A DNA stretch of 64,000 nucleotides. Origin: Vibrio neptunius. GTDB taxonomy: Bacteria > Pseudomonadota > Gammaproteobacteria > Enterobacterales > Vibrionaceae. The translations under genes and the position numbers were made by a program. The DNA lies in contig CP079859.1 of assembly GCA_019339365.1 (NCBI GenBank), positions 1,860,001-1,924,000 of the forward strand, read 5' to 3'. The notes below the pieces were generated by a model. The model was given only the letters and a program-made list of their open reading frames with translations. It ran no database searches and was not told where the DNA came from. This document shows positions 62,946 through 64,000 of the stretch, piece after piece (within the stretch, counting starts at the first letter, position 1; every line of letters starts with the position of its first letter).

Positions 62946-63037
62946 TTGGATTTGCTTAAGAATGTTATGCTCAGAACTGGTTGCCATAGATGCAGTTAGT
63001 TGTATATTTGAGGGGGCGTTTACTCTAAGGATTTGAC

Positions 63038-63457
63038 ATGGATATCTTCGAACATATTAAAAGACACTCTGCATGGTTTATCATCCCATTCACTTGGATA
63101 GCTTATTATATGGACTTTGGCGTAAGTCATGTTAGTGGCGACGAGGGTAGCCAATCCTTCTTGTTTATATCTGAAAGTATAGTTTTTGGTGTGCAGACTG
63201 TCGGTACAATGTTGATGGTTGCTTTTGCTCTTGTATTGTCTTACGCCTTGCTCTGCTATCTCGCAACATATTTCCAAGACAACTTACTTTTTATCATTAT
63301 ATCAATAATATGCCTTTGCTTTGGTATGCTAGGTTTGTTCAAAGAAATCGATGGCATTCCATTTAGAGATATTAATCTGCTTTGGCATTTATCGAGCTTA
63401 TCTATTGGTGTTTGGTTAGTGCATGTAATTAGTGTCCCTGCTCTTAATGAAGCATAA
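63038..63457 (+). CDS. Four-helix membrane protein, probable cassette gene
   Basis: A 139-residue protein with helices at about 12-28, 47-75, 80-102 and 110-135 (for example TVGTMLMVAFALVLSYALLC, YLATYFQDNLLFIIISIICL). AAGGATTTGAC precedes the ATG. The stop TAA lies in GCATAACAAGG, which resembles the first core of Vibrio attC sites. No family was recognised. Confidence 0.65.
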   Translation: MDIFEHIKRHSAWFIIPFTWIAYYMDFGVSHVSGDEGSQSFLFISESIVFGVQTVGTMLMVAFALVLSYALLCYLATYFQDNLLFIIISIICLCFGMLGLFKEIDGIPFRDINLLWHLSSLSIGVWLVHVISVPALNEA

Positions 63458-63723
63458 CAAGGCCATCAAGGTTATGGTACTAATCTCGGGGAAAGGTCAT
63501 CACTAGACACTCAGGCTCAGCCAAGGTGTAAGCAACTTTGCTGTTCGTTTATGGGTGCGCACCAAAGTCTTTTGGTGTGTGTCCTGATTTTAATTCGAAA
63601 TATAAGTAAGATCAGAATTAAGAACGAGTAAGGAAGAAATCCTACAGGCTCGTTACGTTTTTTGGTGAGATTGGTAGTATGATATACTTGAATTTGTTGT
63701 TTTAGTTTTAGAGGGGAAAGCAG
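63458..63723. other. Intergenic region, possible attC remnant and promoter
   Basis: GCATAACAAGGCC at its start looks like the left core of an attC site, but a matching right arm was not found. The last 70 bases probably hold the promoter of the antitoxin gene (TATGATATACTTGAAT region). Confidence 0.35.
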
Positions 63724-63894
63724 ATGAATAAGAAAGTTGAGTCTTATGGTGTAGGCGCTGTTGAAAGACCTAGGGTTAAAGCTACGAAAAAGCTCGATTT
63801 GTCAGGTGTCTATGGTCAGCAGATTGTTAAGTCAGAGTCCAAGTTAGCATTGAGAACTCATCGAAAAACGTTTGAAAAACTGGCTCATATGTAA
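63724..63894 (+). CDS. Small basic protein, probable antitoxin of a Doc-type pair
   Basis: 56 residues: MNKKVESYGVGAVERPRVKA then TKKLDLSGVYGQQIVKSESK and LALRTHRKTFEKLAHM. GAGGGGAAAG lies before the ATG. The stop overlaps the next start by one base (TAATG), so the two proteins are made together. Size, charge and coupling to a Doc-like gene suggest an antitoxin. The sequence does not match Phd or YhfG closely, so the role rests on context. Confidence 0.6.
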   Translation: MNKKVESYGVGAVERPRVKATKKLDLSGVYGQQIVKSESKLALRTHRKTFEKLAHM

Positions 63895-64000
63895 TGGACA
63901 TTATTTGCTTTCCATTCGAGAGAGTCATAGAAATCAATACATTCATACTAGATACTGAGCCTGGTATGAATGGAGCTGTCGATATTCCTAAATGTAGGGA
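63894..64000 (+). CDS. Doc-type (death-on-curing, Fic-fold) toxin, 5' part, cut by window end
   Basis: ATG 63894 overlaps the stop of the small upstream gene. The 35 visible residues (MDIICFPFERVIEINTFILD, then TEPGMNGAVDIPK) match the N-terminal helix and loop of death-on-curing toxins ('...FE.V.EIN..I....PG..GAVD...L'). Such toxins phosphorylate EF-Tu and are common cassette cargo in Vibrio integrons. The catalytic H-x-F/D-x-x-K motif lies beyond the window. Confidence 0.6.
   Translation, partial: MDIICFPFERVIEINTFILDTEPGMNGAVDIPKCR

Overview
The window looks like chromosomal DNA of a Vibrio-type gammaproteobacterium, probably of the Harveyi/Parahaemolyticus kind. This is an inference. It rests on a tandem glycine riboswitch before an alanine/glycine:Na+ symporter (the V. 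cholerae VC1422 arrangement), an FMN-riboswitch ribB, a second tryptophanyl-tRNA synthetase, YggL, an RRF_GI-like protein, and integron-type attC sites at the right end. No rRNA, tRNA or CRISPR array was seen.

Left third (1-24 kb), mostly ordinary chromosome: the tail of a ThiE/TenI protein, an M32 carboxypeptidase, a LysE exporter, the riboswitch-controlled AGCS symporter, several secreted or coiled-coil proteins, GNAT acetyltransferases, a LamB-type porin behind a LacI-like operator pair, peptide deformylase, a Nudix hydrolase, an EmrAB-like efflux pair with a divergent LysR gene, and ribB. Small decayed fragments (EAL domain, ParB-like, Nudix tail) lie between them.

24.3-30.3 kb is the most coherent locus. 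A Zur-like box precedes a metal-chelate binding protein, a FecCD permease, an ATPase, a nicotianamine-synthase-like enzyme, an opine dehydrogenase and an EamA exporter. The gene content fits synthesis, export and re-uptake of an opine metallophore (staphylopine/pseudopaline class), probably for zinc. 30.4-38.1 kb holds a VOC/flavin-reductase pair, a metallophosphatase with DNRLRE modules, a DUF1566 protein, a membrane cytochrome b/ethylbenzene-dehydrogenase-like protein and an MFS transporter.

38.2-64 kb is accessory DNA: a deleted IS3 element inserted in a lipoprotein gene, trpS2 with a Trp-Trp leader peptide, several GNATs, a Spy-like protein, an esterase beside a Fur-box TonB receptor and a LysR regulator, a long Ig-repeat lipoprotein, a cupin, a Cass2-like protein, a divergent Fic-like protein, and at the right edge integron cassettes ending in an antitoxin/Doc-type pair. 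A promoter-plus-hairpin module recurs three times in front of unrelated small genes.

Caution: at least eight genes are broken by single-base indels, six of them one base short in a G or C run. Several 'pseudogenes' here may therefore be sequencing errors. Family assignments come from reading the proteins and no search was run.
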